A stretch of DNA of 64,000 bases from PALSA-612 sp963776375 (GCA_963776375.1 CAVZMF010000007.1:1-64000); one strand, 5' to 3'. Shown: positions 1 to 8,360, numbered from the stretch's first letter. Notes: a model not told the origin generated them from the sequence alone. Numbers and translations are program-made.

Positions 1-517
1 TCTGCACGCGAAGCTTCGCGTCGAGGTTCAAGAGCGGCTCGTCCATCAGAAAGACCTGCGGCTCGCGGACGATCGCGCGCCCCATCGCCACGCGCTGGCG
101 CTGGCCGCCGGACAGCTGACGGGGCTTCCGGTCGAGGTGGTCGACGAGGCCGATGATGCGCGCCGTCTCCTCGATCCTCCGCCGGGCCTCGGCCTTCGGC
201 ACCTTCCGCATCTTTAGCGCGAAGCCGATGTTCTCCGCAACCGTCATGTGCGGGTAGAGCGCGTAGTTCTGGAAGACCATCGCAATGTCGCGCGCCCCCG
301 GCGGCAGGTTGTTCACGACACGCTCGCCGATCCGGATCTGGCCGTCCGAGATCTCCTCGAGACCCGCGATCATCCGCAGCGCGGTCGTCTTGCCGCAGCC
401 GGACGGGCCGACGAGCACCACGAACTCGCCGTCCTTGACATCGAGGCTGAGGTCGGAGACGGCACGGTGGCCGTCGCCGTAGATCTTGGTCACGTCGTCG
501 AAGGTGATTCGAGCCAC
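1..517 (-). CDS. ABC transporter ATP-binding protein, sugar (MalK/UgpC type), 3' end outside window
   Basis: ATPase energising the carbohydrate importer encoded just upstream. The GTG start at 515-517 is preceded by AAGGAA. The visible N-terminal part carries Walker A (GPSGCGKTT), a Q-loop (MVFQNYALYPHM), the signature LSGGQRQRVAMGRA and Walker B (VFLMDEP) with D-loop. The reading frame runs off the window edge, so the C-terminal regulatory domain typical of MalK/UgpC is not seen. It lies 10 bp behind the inner permease gene, as the last visible gene of the operon. The family is certain; the sugar is unknown. Confidence 0.93.
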   Translation of the reverse strand, partial: MARITFDDVTKIYGDGHRAVSDLSLDVKDGEFVVLVGPSGCGKTTALRMIAGLEEISDGQIRIGERVVNNLPPGARDIAMVFQNYALYPHMTVAENIGFALKMRKVPKAEARRRIEETARIIGLVDHLDRKPRQLSGGQRQRVAMGRAIVREPQVFLMDEPLLNLDAKLRVQ

Positions 518-527
518 GGCGAGTTCC

Positions 528-1394
528 TTATTCCTTCACCGCGCCCGAAGACGCGTTCATGACCTGGCGCTGGAAGACGAAGAAGAGGATCGCGACGGGG
601 ATCGTCATCAGCGTCGAAGCGGCAAGCTTCAGGGGGTAGCGGTTTCCGGAGCCGAGCTGGCCGGAGGCGAGCAGCGCGACTCCCTTCGTCAGCGTGTCGA
701 GGCTCGCGCTCTGCGCCGAGATGATGAAGTGCGCGAGTTCGTTCCACGATCCCTGGAACGACAGGATGAAGAGCGTGACGAGGGCGGGACGGGCCATCGG
801 CAACACGATCGACCAGTAGATGCGGAAGAGGTTCGCCCCGTCGATCCGCGCCGACTCCTCGACGCTGATGGGAATCGACTCGAAGAAGTTCTTCATGATG
901 AACACGCCGGCCGCGTCGACGAGCAGCGGGATGATCATTCCGTAGTAGGTGTCGTAGATCCCGAGCTGCCGGATGATCAGGAACTTCGGGATCAGGAGCA
1001 CGACGCCCGGCACCGCCAACACCAGGACGATCGTCGTGAAGACCGCAGCGCGCCCGCGGAATCGGAGACGCGCGAGCGCATAGCCCGCAAGGCTGTCGAG
1101 GAACACGCGGAGGAACGTGACGCTGAGAGTGACGATCACGGAGTTCTTCACCCACAGGAAAAAGTCCTGGTCCTTGAAGAGCTCGTGGAATGCGTCCGTG
1201 GTCGGCGGGCGCGGGACGAGGGCGAGCGGGTTGGCGGTCGCATTCGGCTCCGTCTTGAACGACGTGACGATCGCGATCACGAAGGGAAAGATGTAGACGA
1301 CCGCGAGCGAAAGCAGGAAGCTGTATGTCATCACGCGTCCCACACTGCGCCGCCGCACCGCCTTCGCGTCGCTCGTTGCGTAGGAGCTGCTCAC
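528..1394 (-). CDS. Carbohydrate ABC transporter permease, MalG type
   Basis: Inner-membrane permease, 288 aa, normal for the MalG/LacG/UgpE branch. About six hydrophobic segments are visible, beginning near residue 22. The EAA loop that docks the ATPase is present (EESARIDGANLFRIYWSIV). Its ATG overlaps the stop of the upstream permease gene by 4 bp (ATGA), indicating coupled translation and a heterodimeric permease. The substrate cannot be read from the sequence. Confidence 0.93.
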   Translation of the reverse strand: MSSSYATSDAKAVRRRSVGRVMTYSFLLSLAVVYIFPFVIAIVTSFKTEPNATANPLALVPRPPTTDAFHELFKDQDFFLWVKNSVIVTLSVTFLRVFLDSLAGYALARLRFRGRAAVFTTIVLVLAVPGVVLLIPKFLIIRQLGIYDTYYGMIIPLLVDAAGVFIMKNFFESIPISVEESARIDGANLFRIYWSIVLPMARPALVTLFILSFQGSWNELAHFIISAQSASLDTLTKGVALLASGQLGSGNRYPLKLAASTLMTIPVAILFFVFQRQVMNASSGAVKE

Positions 1395-2530
1395 CGCGGC
1401 CTACCGGGCGCGGCCGAGGCGACGCGCGACGCGTCCGGGTTGCCGACGCCCTGCGTCGGGCCGAAGCGGCGCCGTCGAGGAACGCGGTCCGGGTTGCGGG
1501 TCAGGAGCCGCGTCACGAGCGTGAAGAAGACGATGATCGCGAAGAGGATGAAGGCGATCGCCGCCCCCACGCCCCAGTTGTTGCTGTTGAACGAGGTGCT
1601 GAACGACAGGAATGCCGGCGTCAAGGTCGTGTTCAGCGGGCTCCCTTTCGTGCCGACGTAGATCTGGTCGAAGATCTGCCAGGTTCCGATCAGGCCGAGC
1701 GTCACGACCGTGAACAGCGTCGGGCGGATCATCGGCACCGTGATGTGGCGGAACTTGCGCCACTCGCTCGCGCCGTCGAGTGCCGCCGCCTCGTTGACCG
1801 ACTCGTCGATGCCCTGGAGGCCCGCGAGGAAGATGAGCATGAACGTCCCCGACGTCGTGAACACGGCCATGACGATGAAGACGCACATCGCAATGCTGGG
1901 GCCGGACAGCCAGTCCCAGTAGCTCACGCCGAGGAAGTACTGGGTCGAGAGCGAGCTCGACTGCTGGACGCCGAGCTGGTCGAGGATGACGTGAAAGAGG
2001 CCGCGCGGGTCGTACAGCCACGCCGGCCCGGTCGCACCGAAGAACGACAGGAGCTTGTTGATCGCACCGGTCGGCGAGAAGAGGAAGAGGAAGAGGACCG
2101 TGATCGCCACCGAGCTCGTGACCGACGGGAAGTAGAACGCCGTCCGGAAGAACCCGACCCCCTTCAGGCGCCTGTTGACGAGGACGGCCAGGAAGAGCGA
2201 TATCGCAGTCTGGATCGGAACGACGAAGATGACGTAGTAGAGGTTGTTGCGCAGCGACGTGCCGAAGTTGTTCTGATCGAGTCCGGGCGTCGTCAGCAGG
2301 TGGCGGTAGTTCTCGAGGCCGACGAAGTGCGCGTTCGCACCGAACGGGCTGCCGTTGCCGTTCCAGTCGGAGACGCTCACCCAGGCCGCCATGGCGATCG
2401 GCACGAAGAGGAACACGCCGAGGATGACGACCACCGGCGTGAGGAACAGCCAGCCCGCCGCCGCCTGATGACCGCGGATCCCGGGCTCCCGCCACCGCCA
2501 CCAACGGCCTCCCGCGACGCGCGTCGCCAC
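1391..2530 (-). CDS. Carbohydrate ABC transporter permease, MalF type
   Basis: Partner permease, 379 aa, MalF/LacF/UgpA branch, with the EAA motif NEAAALDGASEWRKF and multiple membrane segments. The GTG start at 2528-2530 is supported by GGAGGCGAGAG immediately upstream. The N-terminal roughly 25 residues before the first membrane helix are Gly/Arg-rich and probably cytoplasmic. The C-terminus has a basic tail after TRNPDRVPRRRR. It follows the binding-protein gene after a 98-bp gap that holds a strong hairpin. Confidence 0.92.
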   Translation of the reverse strand: MATRVAGGRWWRWREPGIRGHQAAAGWLFLTPVVVILGVFLFVPIAMAAWVSVSDWNGNGSPFGANAHFVGLENYRHLLTTPGLDQNNFGTSLRNNLYYVIFVVPIQTAISLFLAVLVNRRLKGVGFFRTAFYFPSVTSSVAITVLFLFLFSPTGAINKLLSFFGATGPAWLYDPRGLFHVILDQLGVQQSSSLSTQYFLGVSYWDWLSGPSIAMCVFIVMAVFTTSGTFMLIFLAGLQGIDESVNEAAALDGASEWRKFRHITVPMIRPTLFTVVTLGLIGTWQIFDQIYVGTKGSPLNTTLTPAFLSFSTSFNSNNWGVGAAIAFILFAIIVFFTLVTRLLTRNPDRVPRRRRFGPTQGVGNPDASRVASAAPGRPR

Positions 2531-2570
2531 CTCTCGCCTCCCTTCCTGGTCCGTTGGACGTCGGGCCGTC

Positions 2571-2601
2571 GCCCGCCGGCGGCGATTCGCCGCCGGCGGG
2601 C
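2571..2601 (-). repeat. Perfect 15-bp inverted repeat between binding-protein and permease genes
   Basis: gcccgccggcggcga and its exact reverse complement are separated by one base, giving a very GC-rich hairpin in the transcript. No T-run follows, so it is not a classic terminator. In binding-protein operons hairpins at this position commonly stabilise upstream mRNA or cut downstream expression, so more binding protein than permease is made. That role is inferred here. Confidence 0.7.
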
Positions 2602-2628
2602 TTCACCGGTTCGTCGGTCGGGACCTTC

Positions 2629-3864
2629 TTACTTCAGGATCGACTGCAGCTCGCCGTTGACCCTGTCCAGGATCGGCTTGGCAGGGGACTGCGGAAGCCC
2701 CTGCAGTTGCTGGTTGAAGTCGCCGAGCACGGTCGCGATGTCGGGAACCGTCGGGATGCTCTTCGAGTAGTCGGCACCGGCGAGGAACGCCGCGAACTTC
2801 GGGTAGAGCTGCTTCCACCTCGCTGAGGCCGCCCTGACCGACGGCATCACGCCGAAGGCCTTCGCGTTCCCCAACTGGACCCTGGCCGTAGTGAGGTACG
2901 AGATCGCCGCCATCGCGTCGGCCTTGTTCTTCGACGCGGCGGCGAGGCCCCACCCGCCGTCGTACTGGAGTGTCCCCTTCCCCGCCGGGCCGGCCGGGAG
3001 CTGGACCACCTTGTAGGAGACGGTCGGGTAGTCGTGCGTCATCGCGCCGGCGATCCAGTTGCCCTCGATCGTCATGGCGCACTGCTGCTTCCCGAACCCC
3101 TCGCCGCCCCAGCCGGCACCGATCTGGTTCGTGAGCTTCATCGAGCCGGCCTTGATCATCGACTTCACGAAGTTGAAGGCGGCGATGTTGGCCTTGCTGT
3201 TGACGGTGGCCGTCTTCCCGTCCTTCGAGACGAGCCAGCCGCCGGCCTGGATCATGAAGACGCCGAGCCGGTGGAACTCAGGGTTGGTGCAGAGGCCGAC
3301 CTGGCCCGATCGCGTGAGCTTCTTCGCCACCGCGGCCAGCTGCTTCCAGGTCTTCGGGTAGTCCTTGCTCGTCAGCTTGGCCCTCTTCCAGGATGCGGTG
3401 TTGAGCACGAGCGCGAGCGTCGAGAAGTCCTTCGGCGCTGCGTACAGGTGGCCCTTGTACGTGTAGGCCGCGCGCAGGCTCGGATAGAAGGACTTGACGT
3501 TCTTCAGGTTGTCGAGCGACGCGAGGTCGCCTGCCTTGGCGTACGTCGCAACCTGGTCGTTGCCGAGGTAGAAGATGTCCGGCGGGTTGCCCGAGGCGAA
3601 GCCCTGGGCCAACTGCTGTCCGAGGTCGGAGGCCACGACGACGTTCAGCTGGATACCGGTCTGCTTGGTAAACGCCTTGGCGGCGGCGTTGACGGCGAAC
3701 GTCTCCGCGGGGCCGGAGCTCCCGATCAGAGCCGTGATCGTCGTTGCCTTCCCACTCTGACGCGAGCCGAGGGCCGCGCCGGCCGTGAGGGCGAGCGCGG
3801 CGACCATGACGAACGCCAGCGAGGTCCGCCAGCGGGCGATGTGGGGAATCCGATGCGCGTTCAC
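2629..3864 (-). CDS. Extracellular sugar-binding protein (SBP family 1)
   Basis: Periplasmic/secreted receptor of the ABC importer, 411 aa. The GTG start at 3862-3864 has AAGGAGGAACTC upstream. Residues 1-35 form a signal peptide (basic n-region, hydrophobic core, AALG). No lipobox cysteine is visible at the cleavage region, unusual for a Gram-positive-type binding protein, so it may be freely secreted or held otherwise. The body has family landmarks such as NPPDIFYLGNDQVATYAK near residue 100 and the tryptophan-rich W-K segments typical of SBP_bac_1. First gene of the operon. Confidence 0.9.
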   Translation of the reverse strand: MNAHRIPHIARWRTSLAFVMVAALALTAGAALGSRQSGKATTITALIGSSGPAETFAVNAAAKAFTKQTGIQLNVVVASDLGQQLAQGFASGNPPDIFYLGNDQVATYAKAGDLASLDNLKNVKSFYPSLRAAYTYKGHLYAAPKDFSTLALVLNTASWKRAKLTSKDYPKTWKQLAAVAKKLTRSGQVGLCTNPEFHRLGVFMIQAGGWLVSKDGKTATVNSKANIAAFNFVKSMIKAGSMKLTNQIGAGWGGEGFGKQQCAMTIEGNWIAGAMTHDYPTVSYKVVQLPAGPAGKGTLQYDGGWGLAAASKNKADAMAAISYLTTARVQLGNAKAFGVMPSVRAASARWKQLYPKFAAFLAGADYSKSIPTVPDIATVLGDFNQQLQGLPQSPAKPILDRVNGELQSILK

Positions 3865-3959
3865 TACAGAGTTCCTCCTTCGAGCTATCGAGAACGACTG
3901 GGAGTCGGTCGTGTGCTCGGCCGATCGGCTCCCGCGGCGGTCACATGCGTCCTCCTGGT

Positions 3960-3973
3960 TGGAACCGCTTTCA
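3960..3973. promoter_or_regulatory. LacI-family operator 1 (upstream of the sugar ABC operon)
   Basis: On the minus strand this reads TGAAAGCGGTTCCA, the near-palindromic CG-centred form typical of LacI/GalR operators. It starts 11 bp downstream of the -10 box of the operon promoter, so bound repressor would block transcription initiation. A near-identical site (12 of 14 bases) lies over the regulator's own start codon. Confidence 0.72.
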
Positions 3974-3984
3974 GGAATAGGGCG

Positions 3985-4014
3985 AGATTACGCCGCTCAA
4001 CCTGGGGAAATCAA
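3985..4014 (-). promoter_or_regulatory. Sigma-70-type promoter of the sugar ABC operon
   Basis: Read on the minus strand: -35 TTGATT (4009-4014), an 18-bp spacer, and -10 TAATCT (3985-3990). Transcription would start near 3978, just before the operator at 3960-3973. Both hexamers are close to consensus, unusual in this GC-rich sequence. Confidence 0.68.
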
Positions 4015-4058
4015 GGGCACCACTCTTGAATTCGACGGGCACCACTCTTGACTTCGAC
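4015..4058. repeat. 22-bp tandem direct repeat in the divergent regulatory region
   Basis: Two adjacent 22-bp units beginning gggcaccactcttga differ at one base. They sit between the operon promoter and the LacI-type gene, abutting the -35 box of the minus promoter. The second copy contains TTGACT, which could serve as a -35 for the regulator. They could be activator sites or a recent duplication. Confidence 0.6.
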
Positions 4059-4086
4059 GTTCCGCGCGGGCAAAGGTTAGACAGAC

Positions 4087-5109
4087 ATGGAAGCGGTTCC
4101 GAAACCACCGGCCCGCATCGCCGACGTCGCCGCGCGGGCGAGGGTCGGGATCGCCACCGTCTCGCGCGTCGTCAACGACCGCGGGAACGTCGCGGCGGCG
4201 ACGCGGGAGCGGGTGCTCGAGGCGATTCACGCGCTCGAGTACCGGCCGAGCTCGGTCGCCCAGAACCTCTCGCTCAAGCGAACCCTCGTGATCGGCGTCG
4301 TGCTGCCGTTCCTGACAGAGGCCTCCCCGATCGAGCGAGTCCGGGGCGTCGTGACGGCGCTCGCGTCCTCGCCGTACGACCTCGCGCTCTACGACGTCGA
4401 GTCTGCGGATCGCCAGCAACGCGCGTTCCGCCTGCTCGCCGACGCCCATCGGACGGACGGCCTGCTCGTCGTCTCCCTGATCCCACCGGACGAGGAGGTG
4501 CGACGGCTGCGCGCCGAATCGATCCCGTGCGTGCTCATCGATGCGCGGCATGACGGGCTGCCGAGCGTCGTGATCGACGACATCGCCGGAGGCGAGCTCG
4601 CGACCCGACATCTGCTGGAGCTCGGGCATCGCCGCATCGCGTTCATCGGCGACAAGCCGGCCGATCCCTTCCGCTTCCAGTCGAGCCGCGACCGGACGAT
4701 CGGGTACGAGCGCGCCCTCGAGTCTGCCGGGGTCCCGATCCGGCCCGAGTACGTCCGCGAGGGGACGCAGAGCCGCCACGTCGCGCGGAGCATCGCGGAC
4801 GAGCTGCTCCGGCTCCCGAAGCCCCCGACTGCGGTGTTCGCCGCCTCGGACGTCCAGGCGCTCGGCGTGCTCGAAGCGGCGCGTGGCCTCGGAATCGACG
4901 TGCCCGGGCAGCTGTCGGTGATCGGGTTCGACGACATCGAGATCGCCTCGTACGTCGGGCTGACTACCGTCCGCCAGCGGCTCTTCGAGAGCGGCCGCCG
5001 GGGCGCCGAACTGCTCCTCCAGGCGCTCGCCGGCGAGCCGGCTCCCTCACGCGTCGAGACGTTGCCGGTCGACCTCGTCGTGCGTGGGACGAGCCGGCCG
5101 CCCCGCTGA
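4087..5109 (+). CDS. LacI/GalR-family transcriptional regulator
   Basis: 340 aa DNA-binding repressor of the divergent sugar ABC operon. Helix-turn-helix at about residues 10-35 (IADVAARARVGIATVSRVV), hinge RPSSVAQNLS near 56, then a periplasmic-binding-protein-like sensor domain ending in the characteristic VIGFDDIEIASYV segment near 278. The operator-like sequence TGGAAGCGGTTCCG overlaps its start codon (4088-4101), so it probably represses itself. The effector is presumably the transported sugar or a derivative. Confidence 0.93.
   Translation: MEAVPKPPARIADVAARARVGIATVSRVVNDRGNVAAATRERVLEAIHALEYRPSSVAQNLSLKRTLVIGVVLPFLTEASPIERVRGVVTALASSPYDLALYDVESADRQQRAFRLLADAHRTDGLLVVSLIPPDEEVRRLRAESIPCVLIDARHDGLPSVVIDDIAGGELATRHLLELGHRRIAFIGDKPADPFRFQSSRDRTIGYERALESAGVPIRPEYVREGTQSRHVARSIADELLRLPKPPTAVFAASDVQALGVLEAARGLGIDVPGQLSVIGFDDIEIASYVGLTTVRQRLFESGRRGAELLLQALAGEPAPSRVETLPVDLVVRGTSRPPR
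4088..4101. promoter_or_regulatory. LacI-family operator 2 over the regulator start codon
   Basis: TGGAAGCGGTTCCG begins at the second base of the regulator's ATG. It matches operator 1 (reverse complement) at 12 of 14 positions, suggesting autoregulation by a roadblock at the start of the coding sequence. Confidence 0.55.
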
Positions 5110-5343
5110 TCTCGTCTCAGCGGCGCGTTTCGCCGCTCACGGCCGAGTCGGCGTCTCGGGCTGTCTCGGGGGGTCATGTGGCCCATTGTGGCGTTTCCCC
5201 ACGTGGTTCTGAGCCTGGATTCTGAGCCCGGGTCGAGCGTTCATCCAATCGGGACGATGCGGCTCGTGCTCGGCCACGGTTGTCTCAAGGGAACGGCGCA
5301 TCGCGTCGTAGAGCGCAATCCGATCAGTATGAGGGGAGAACCA

Positions 5344-5781
5344 ATGGACGAGATCGGACCTGTCGATTACGCGGTGCTCGCGTTCCCGGGTAACCAGTTC
5401 AAGGGTGAGATCGCGCCCGCGCTTGCCGACCTCGTTGAGGCGGGCACGATTCGCCTCATCGACGCGGCCTTCGTCAGCAAAGACGAGAACGGCGACGTGC
5501 TCGCGTTCGAGCTAACAGAGCTTGCTCCGGACGTGCAGGAGGCGCTCGACGCGCTGAACATCGAAGTGCAAGGGCTTTTCAACGACGAGGAGCTTCAGGC
5601 CGTCGGCGAGGAGCTCGAGCTGGATTCATCGGCGGCAGTCCTGGTCTGGGAGAACGTGTGGGCCCGTGAGGTCGCGCAGGCGATACGCGACGCGGGTGGA
5701 GTTCTGGTCGCGTTCGAGCGTGTCCCGCACGACGTCGTCCAGGCAGCGCGCGAGGCGGCGCTGGAAGAGGCCAAGGCCTAA
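5344..5781 (+). CDS. DUF6325 family protein
   Basis: 145 aa cytosolic protein of unknown function. The start at 5344 is chosen because GGGGAGA lies just upstream and homologous proteins begin with the E-x-G-P-x-D-Y motif (here MDEIGPVDYAVLAFPGNQF). The domain covers nearly the whole protein and contains ELxxGTIRLIDAAF and KDENGDV. An in-frame extension to 5176 has no ribosome site and does not look like coding sequence. It is paired with a SHOCT protein 21 bp downstream, a recurrent actinobacterial arrangement. Function unknown. Confidence 0.8.
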   Translation: MDEIGPVDYAVLAFPGNQFKGEIAPALADLVEAGTIRLIDAAFVSKDENGDVLAFELTELAPDVQEALDALNIEVQGLFNDEELQAVGEELELDSSAAVLVWENVWAREVAQAIRDAGGVLVAFERVPHDVVQAAREAALEEAKA

Positions 5782-5802
5782 CACAGACACAGGAGGACTC
5801 AA

Positions 5803-6126
5803 ATGCCAAGACGACGCAGAGGTCCCGGACTGCTAGGGACGGCGCTTGTGGTTGGCGGGGCGGCTCACATGGGTGCGAAGAGTGCCCAGAAGAGTCAGGC
5901 GGCCGCGCAGCAGGAAGCCGACCAGAACGCGCAGATCGCGGAGATCCAGGCTCAGCAGGCAGCGGCGGCTGCGCCGCGCTGCGCGCCGCCCGCTGCGGCA
6001 GCCCCGGCCGCGCCGGCCGAGATCGACGAGGCCGCAGAGATCCAGAAGTTCGCGGCGATGAAGGAGCAGGGCGTGATCACCGAGGAAGACTTCGAGGCAA
6101 AGAAGAAGCAGATCCTCGGGATCTGA
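5803..6126 (+). CDS. SHOCT domain protein
   Basis: 107 aa small protein. An AGGAGG site is 6-7 bp before the ATG. The N-terminus is basic with a short hydrophobic Gly/Ala stretch (residues 9-25), followed by a Gln/Ala-rich linker. A C-terminal SHOCT domain (about 78-107) has KFAAMKEQGVITEEDFEAKK. SHOCT domains are short oligomerisation modules often found in small membrane-associated proteins. Co-transcribed with the DUF6325 gene. Confidence 0.85.
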   Translation: MPRRRRGPGLLGTALVVGGAAHMGAKSAQKSQAAAQQEADQNAQIAEIQAQQAAAAAPRCAPPAAAAPAAPAEIDEAAEIQKFAAMKEQGVITEEDFEAKKKQILGI

Positions 6127-6156
6127 CCCAGATCGCGACGGGGAGCGCGCCCGCTT

Positions 6157-7257
6157 CTAAAGGAGAGATGTGAGTGGTTTGCCGGGGGCGACGTAGTAGT
6201 GGGCGAGTTGGAGCGCGCCGATCGCCAGGACGAGCAAGAGCAGGGTGAGCTGCGCCGCGCGCGGGAGGGCGGTGATGCCTGCTCCGATGAGGAGTGCGAG
6301 TCCGGCGGCTGCGGTGAGGAGGTAGTGGGAGTCGAAGGCGGGCTGCACGATCGACAGGGCGAGCGTGAGCAGGAATGGCGCGATCGTCCAGCCGATGACG
6401 AGAAGTGCTTTCCAGCGCGGCGGGTGCCGGGTTCCGATCAGCAGCGCGACGACGCCGACGGCTGCGGCCAGAAGCGCGAACGGGTTCCGGCTTGACCAGT
6501 CCCAACTTTGTGTGGCGACGCGGTGGATGGTGGGTGAGGGAATCCAGTTGAGCTCGCCGTTGTCGGCGGTCGCGACGAGGACGATGATCGGCGTCACGGC
6601 CGCACTGACGGCGAGGAGGGCGGCGGCGGCCAGACGCGGCCGTGGGCGTGGCCGCATGACCAGGTAGGCGGCCACCTGCGTGGCGAGGATTGAGATCGCG
6701 AACAGGTTGACCCAGCAGGCGGCGACGAGCGCGATCGCCCATAACGCCACCCACCGCCCTTGAGGCTCGTCGTGGGCGCGGGCGAAGGCGTAGCTGGCGA
6801 GCACGGTCAGGAAGAGCGCCAGCGAATAGCCGCGCGCCCACTGCGAGAAGTGCAGAACGAACGGGGCCGTTGCCAGCGCCACCCCGGCCACCAGACCGGC
6901 GAAGCCTCCGAACAGACGGATCCCGAGTGCCGTCACCAGCATCGCCGCCAGTGCCCCGAACACGACGGAGGGCAGGCGTGCGACCCAGTCGCTTGACCCG
7001 AAGGCAGCAAGCCAGGGCTTCATCACTAGGTAGTAGACGAGGTGGGGAGCCTCGGTCGTTCGCGCTGCGTGCCAGATTCCGCTTATCGAGCGGACCGCGG
7101 TGTCGATCGTGATCCGCTCGTCGTAGGAGCGCGGCTGACCTGTCAGGCTGACTAGCCCGAGCCCAAACGCAAACAACCCGACTCCCAGCGGCGCGAAACG
7201 CCAAAGGCGGTCGCGTCGCTCAACATCCAAAGCGGCGACAGCCTGCCCCGGAGACAA
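6157..7257 (-). CDS. Polytopic membrane protein, glycosyltransferase family 39/PMT-like
   Basis: 366 aa with about ten membrane segments. The first extracytoplasmic loop carries YDERITIDTA, the position of the acidic catalytic residue in ArnT/PMT-type (GT-C) transferases, followed by the SDWVARLPSVVFG motif that recurs in the GT39-like group. GT-C enzymes use lipid-linked sugars and act outside the membrane. The start is TTG at 7255-7257. It is shorter than the 450-550 aa usual for the family, so acceptor and sugar donor are open. The last gene before the tRNA-Leu fragment. Confidence 0.75.
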   Translation of the reverse strand: MSPGQAVAALDVERRDRLWRFAPLGVGLFAFGLGLVSLTGQPRSYDERITIDTAVRSISGIWHAARTTEAPHLVYYLVMKPWLAAFGSSDWVARLPSVVFGALAAMLVTALGIRLFGGFAGLVAGVALATAPFVLHFSQWARGYSLALFLTVLASYAFARAHDEPQGRWVALWAIALVAACWVNLFAISILATQVAAYLVMRPRPRPRLAAAALLAVSAAVTPIIVLVATADNGELNWIPSPTIHRVATQSWDWSSRNPFALLAAAVGVVALLIGTRHPPRWKALLVIGWTIAPFLLTLALSIVQPAFDSHYLLTAAAGLALLIGAGITALPRAAQLTLLLLVLAIGALQLAHYYVAPGKPLTSLL

Positions 7258-7397
7258 GCAACCGGGAATCGCAACAGCTTAACCCCGCGACAACGCACCG
7301 GCCACCACGGTGAGAAATCGCTTGTGGCCCCGGAACCCGGAAGAAGAGGGAAACTACAACCGGGCTTTCCTCCAAGTGTCCCGTTTGCAGGGCTTTC

Positions 7398-7458
7398 CAG
7401 TGCCGGGGGAGGGAGTCGAACCCTCATGCCCCACGAAGGGGGCACCTGATTTTAAGTC
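7398..7458 (-). repeat. att repeat: duplicated 3' half of tRNA-Leu(UAA)
   Basis: Contains the acceptor 3' strand, T-arm, variable arm and anticodon loop of the tRNA but stops in the anticodon stem, so it cannot form a tRNA. It is 61/61 identical to 11064-11124. Translation of this stretch yields the familiar spurious peptide PGEGVEPSCPTKG in database proteins. Confidence 0.88.
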
Positions 7459-7466
7459 GTCCCGAG

Positions 7467-7559
7467 CGATCTCCTGCTGTCTCCGGCCACCGCCGAAAAC
7501 CTGGCTAGAGCACGGCTTGGGGCCACTCGGAGAGGCAGTCGATCTCCCGCTGTCTCAGG
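7467..7559 (+). repeat. Two 20-bp imperfect direct repeats beside the att copy
   Basis: cgatctcctgctgtctccgg (7467-7486) and cgatctcccgctgtctcagg (7540-7559) agree at 17 of 20 positions. Short direct repeats just inside an att core are the usual form of integrase arm-binding sites. This reading is inference. The rest of 7258-7862 shows no convincing gene. Confidence 0.4.
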
Positions 7560-7862
7560 GCGTCTTCTTGCCACCCGGTTACCACGCGACGAGGACGTCC
7601 GCCAGGGGACCGAAGAAACGACTTCGCTTGATCATCCTCGGCTGCTTCCGCACCGCCTAGCTCTTGCCGGAGCCGTTCCTTTGGGGAAGCTCAGCGTGTT
7701 CCCCGATGCGGAGTTGGCGCTCGTGTGCGATAGTACTTGTACGAGGCGCGCGAGTCAGACACTCTTGTCTGCTGTGCGCTCAGTAGACCGCCGGCCGGTT
7801 TTGTTCCCTAACTCGATCTAGCGTGTGGGGATGGAGCGGGGCGGGGTCGGAGAAGGAGCGTT

Positions 7863-8201
7863 ATGTCCCTGTATATGTCGACCTTCGAGTACAAGCCCGA
7901 GGTCTGGTCGGAGTTGATGAGCCACCCGGAGAACCGCACCGAGACCGTCGGCCGTCTGCTTGAGAGCGCAGGCTGCAAGCTGAAGGGCCTCTGGTACGCG
8001 TTCGGTCAGAGCGACGGCTTCGCCCTGATCGAGGCGCCAAACAACGTGACCGGCGCCAGCATCGCGATCGCGATCAGCGCCAGCGGAGCGTTCAGCAAGT
8101 TCGAGACGACCGTTCTGCTGACACAGGACGAGTTGCTCAAGGCGCTTGAGAAGGCGCAGGACGTCGAGTACGTGGCGCCCGGCGCAGCCGTTCACGCCTA
8201 A
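7863..8201 (+). CDS. GYD domain protein
   Basis: 112 aa soluble protein; AAGGAGCG upstream of the ATG. It matches the GYD family: N-terminal MSTFEYKPE strand, RLLESAGCKLKGLWYAFGQSD in the middle, then EAPNN and a Ser/Ala-rich segment. The fold is a ferredoxin-like (dimeric alpha/beta barrel-type) domain of unknown biochemical role. It lies inside the tRNA-Leu island. A 6-bp inverted repeat CAGACA-ctct-TGTCTG at 7756-7771 upstream could be an operator. Confidence 0.82.
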   Translation: MSLYMSTFEYKPEVWSELMSHPENRTETVGRLLESAGCKLKGLWYAFGQSDGFALIEAPNNVTGASIAIAISASGAFSKFETTVLLTQDELLKALEKAQDVEYVAPGAAVHA

Positions 8202-8360
8202 TAGCTGACCGCCAACGGGAGGCGGGCCTCAACAGGCCCGCCTCCTTGCTTGGCACCGGCTCGAGCCTTCGACTCGTGCCGGATCGCGCCGACCCTCGAC
8301 TGGGGCGATGACGTTGCTCCTGTTCCACTAATCGTTTTCTCGAAAAGAAGGTGAAACACC

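Noticed and set aside
486..1661. 391-codon plus-strand frame over the permease genes
   Set aside because: Antisense of two permeases with EAA motifs; composition dominated by Arg, Asp and Glu.
7398..7458. A second functional tRNA-Leu
   Set aside because: Only the 3' half is present; the 5' acceptor strand and D-arm are missing.
7310..7660. 116-aa open frame crossing the tRNA-Leu fragment
   Set aside because: It reads antisense through the duplicated tRNA 3' half (PGEGVEPSCPTKG), a known source of spurious database proteins; no ribosome site or domain.
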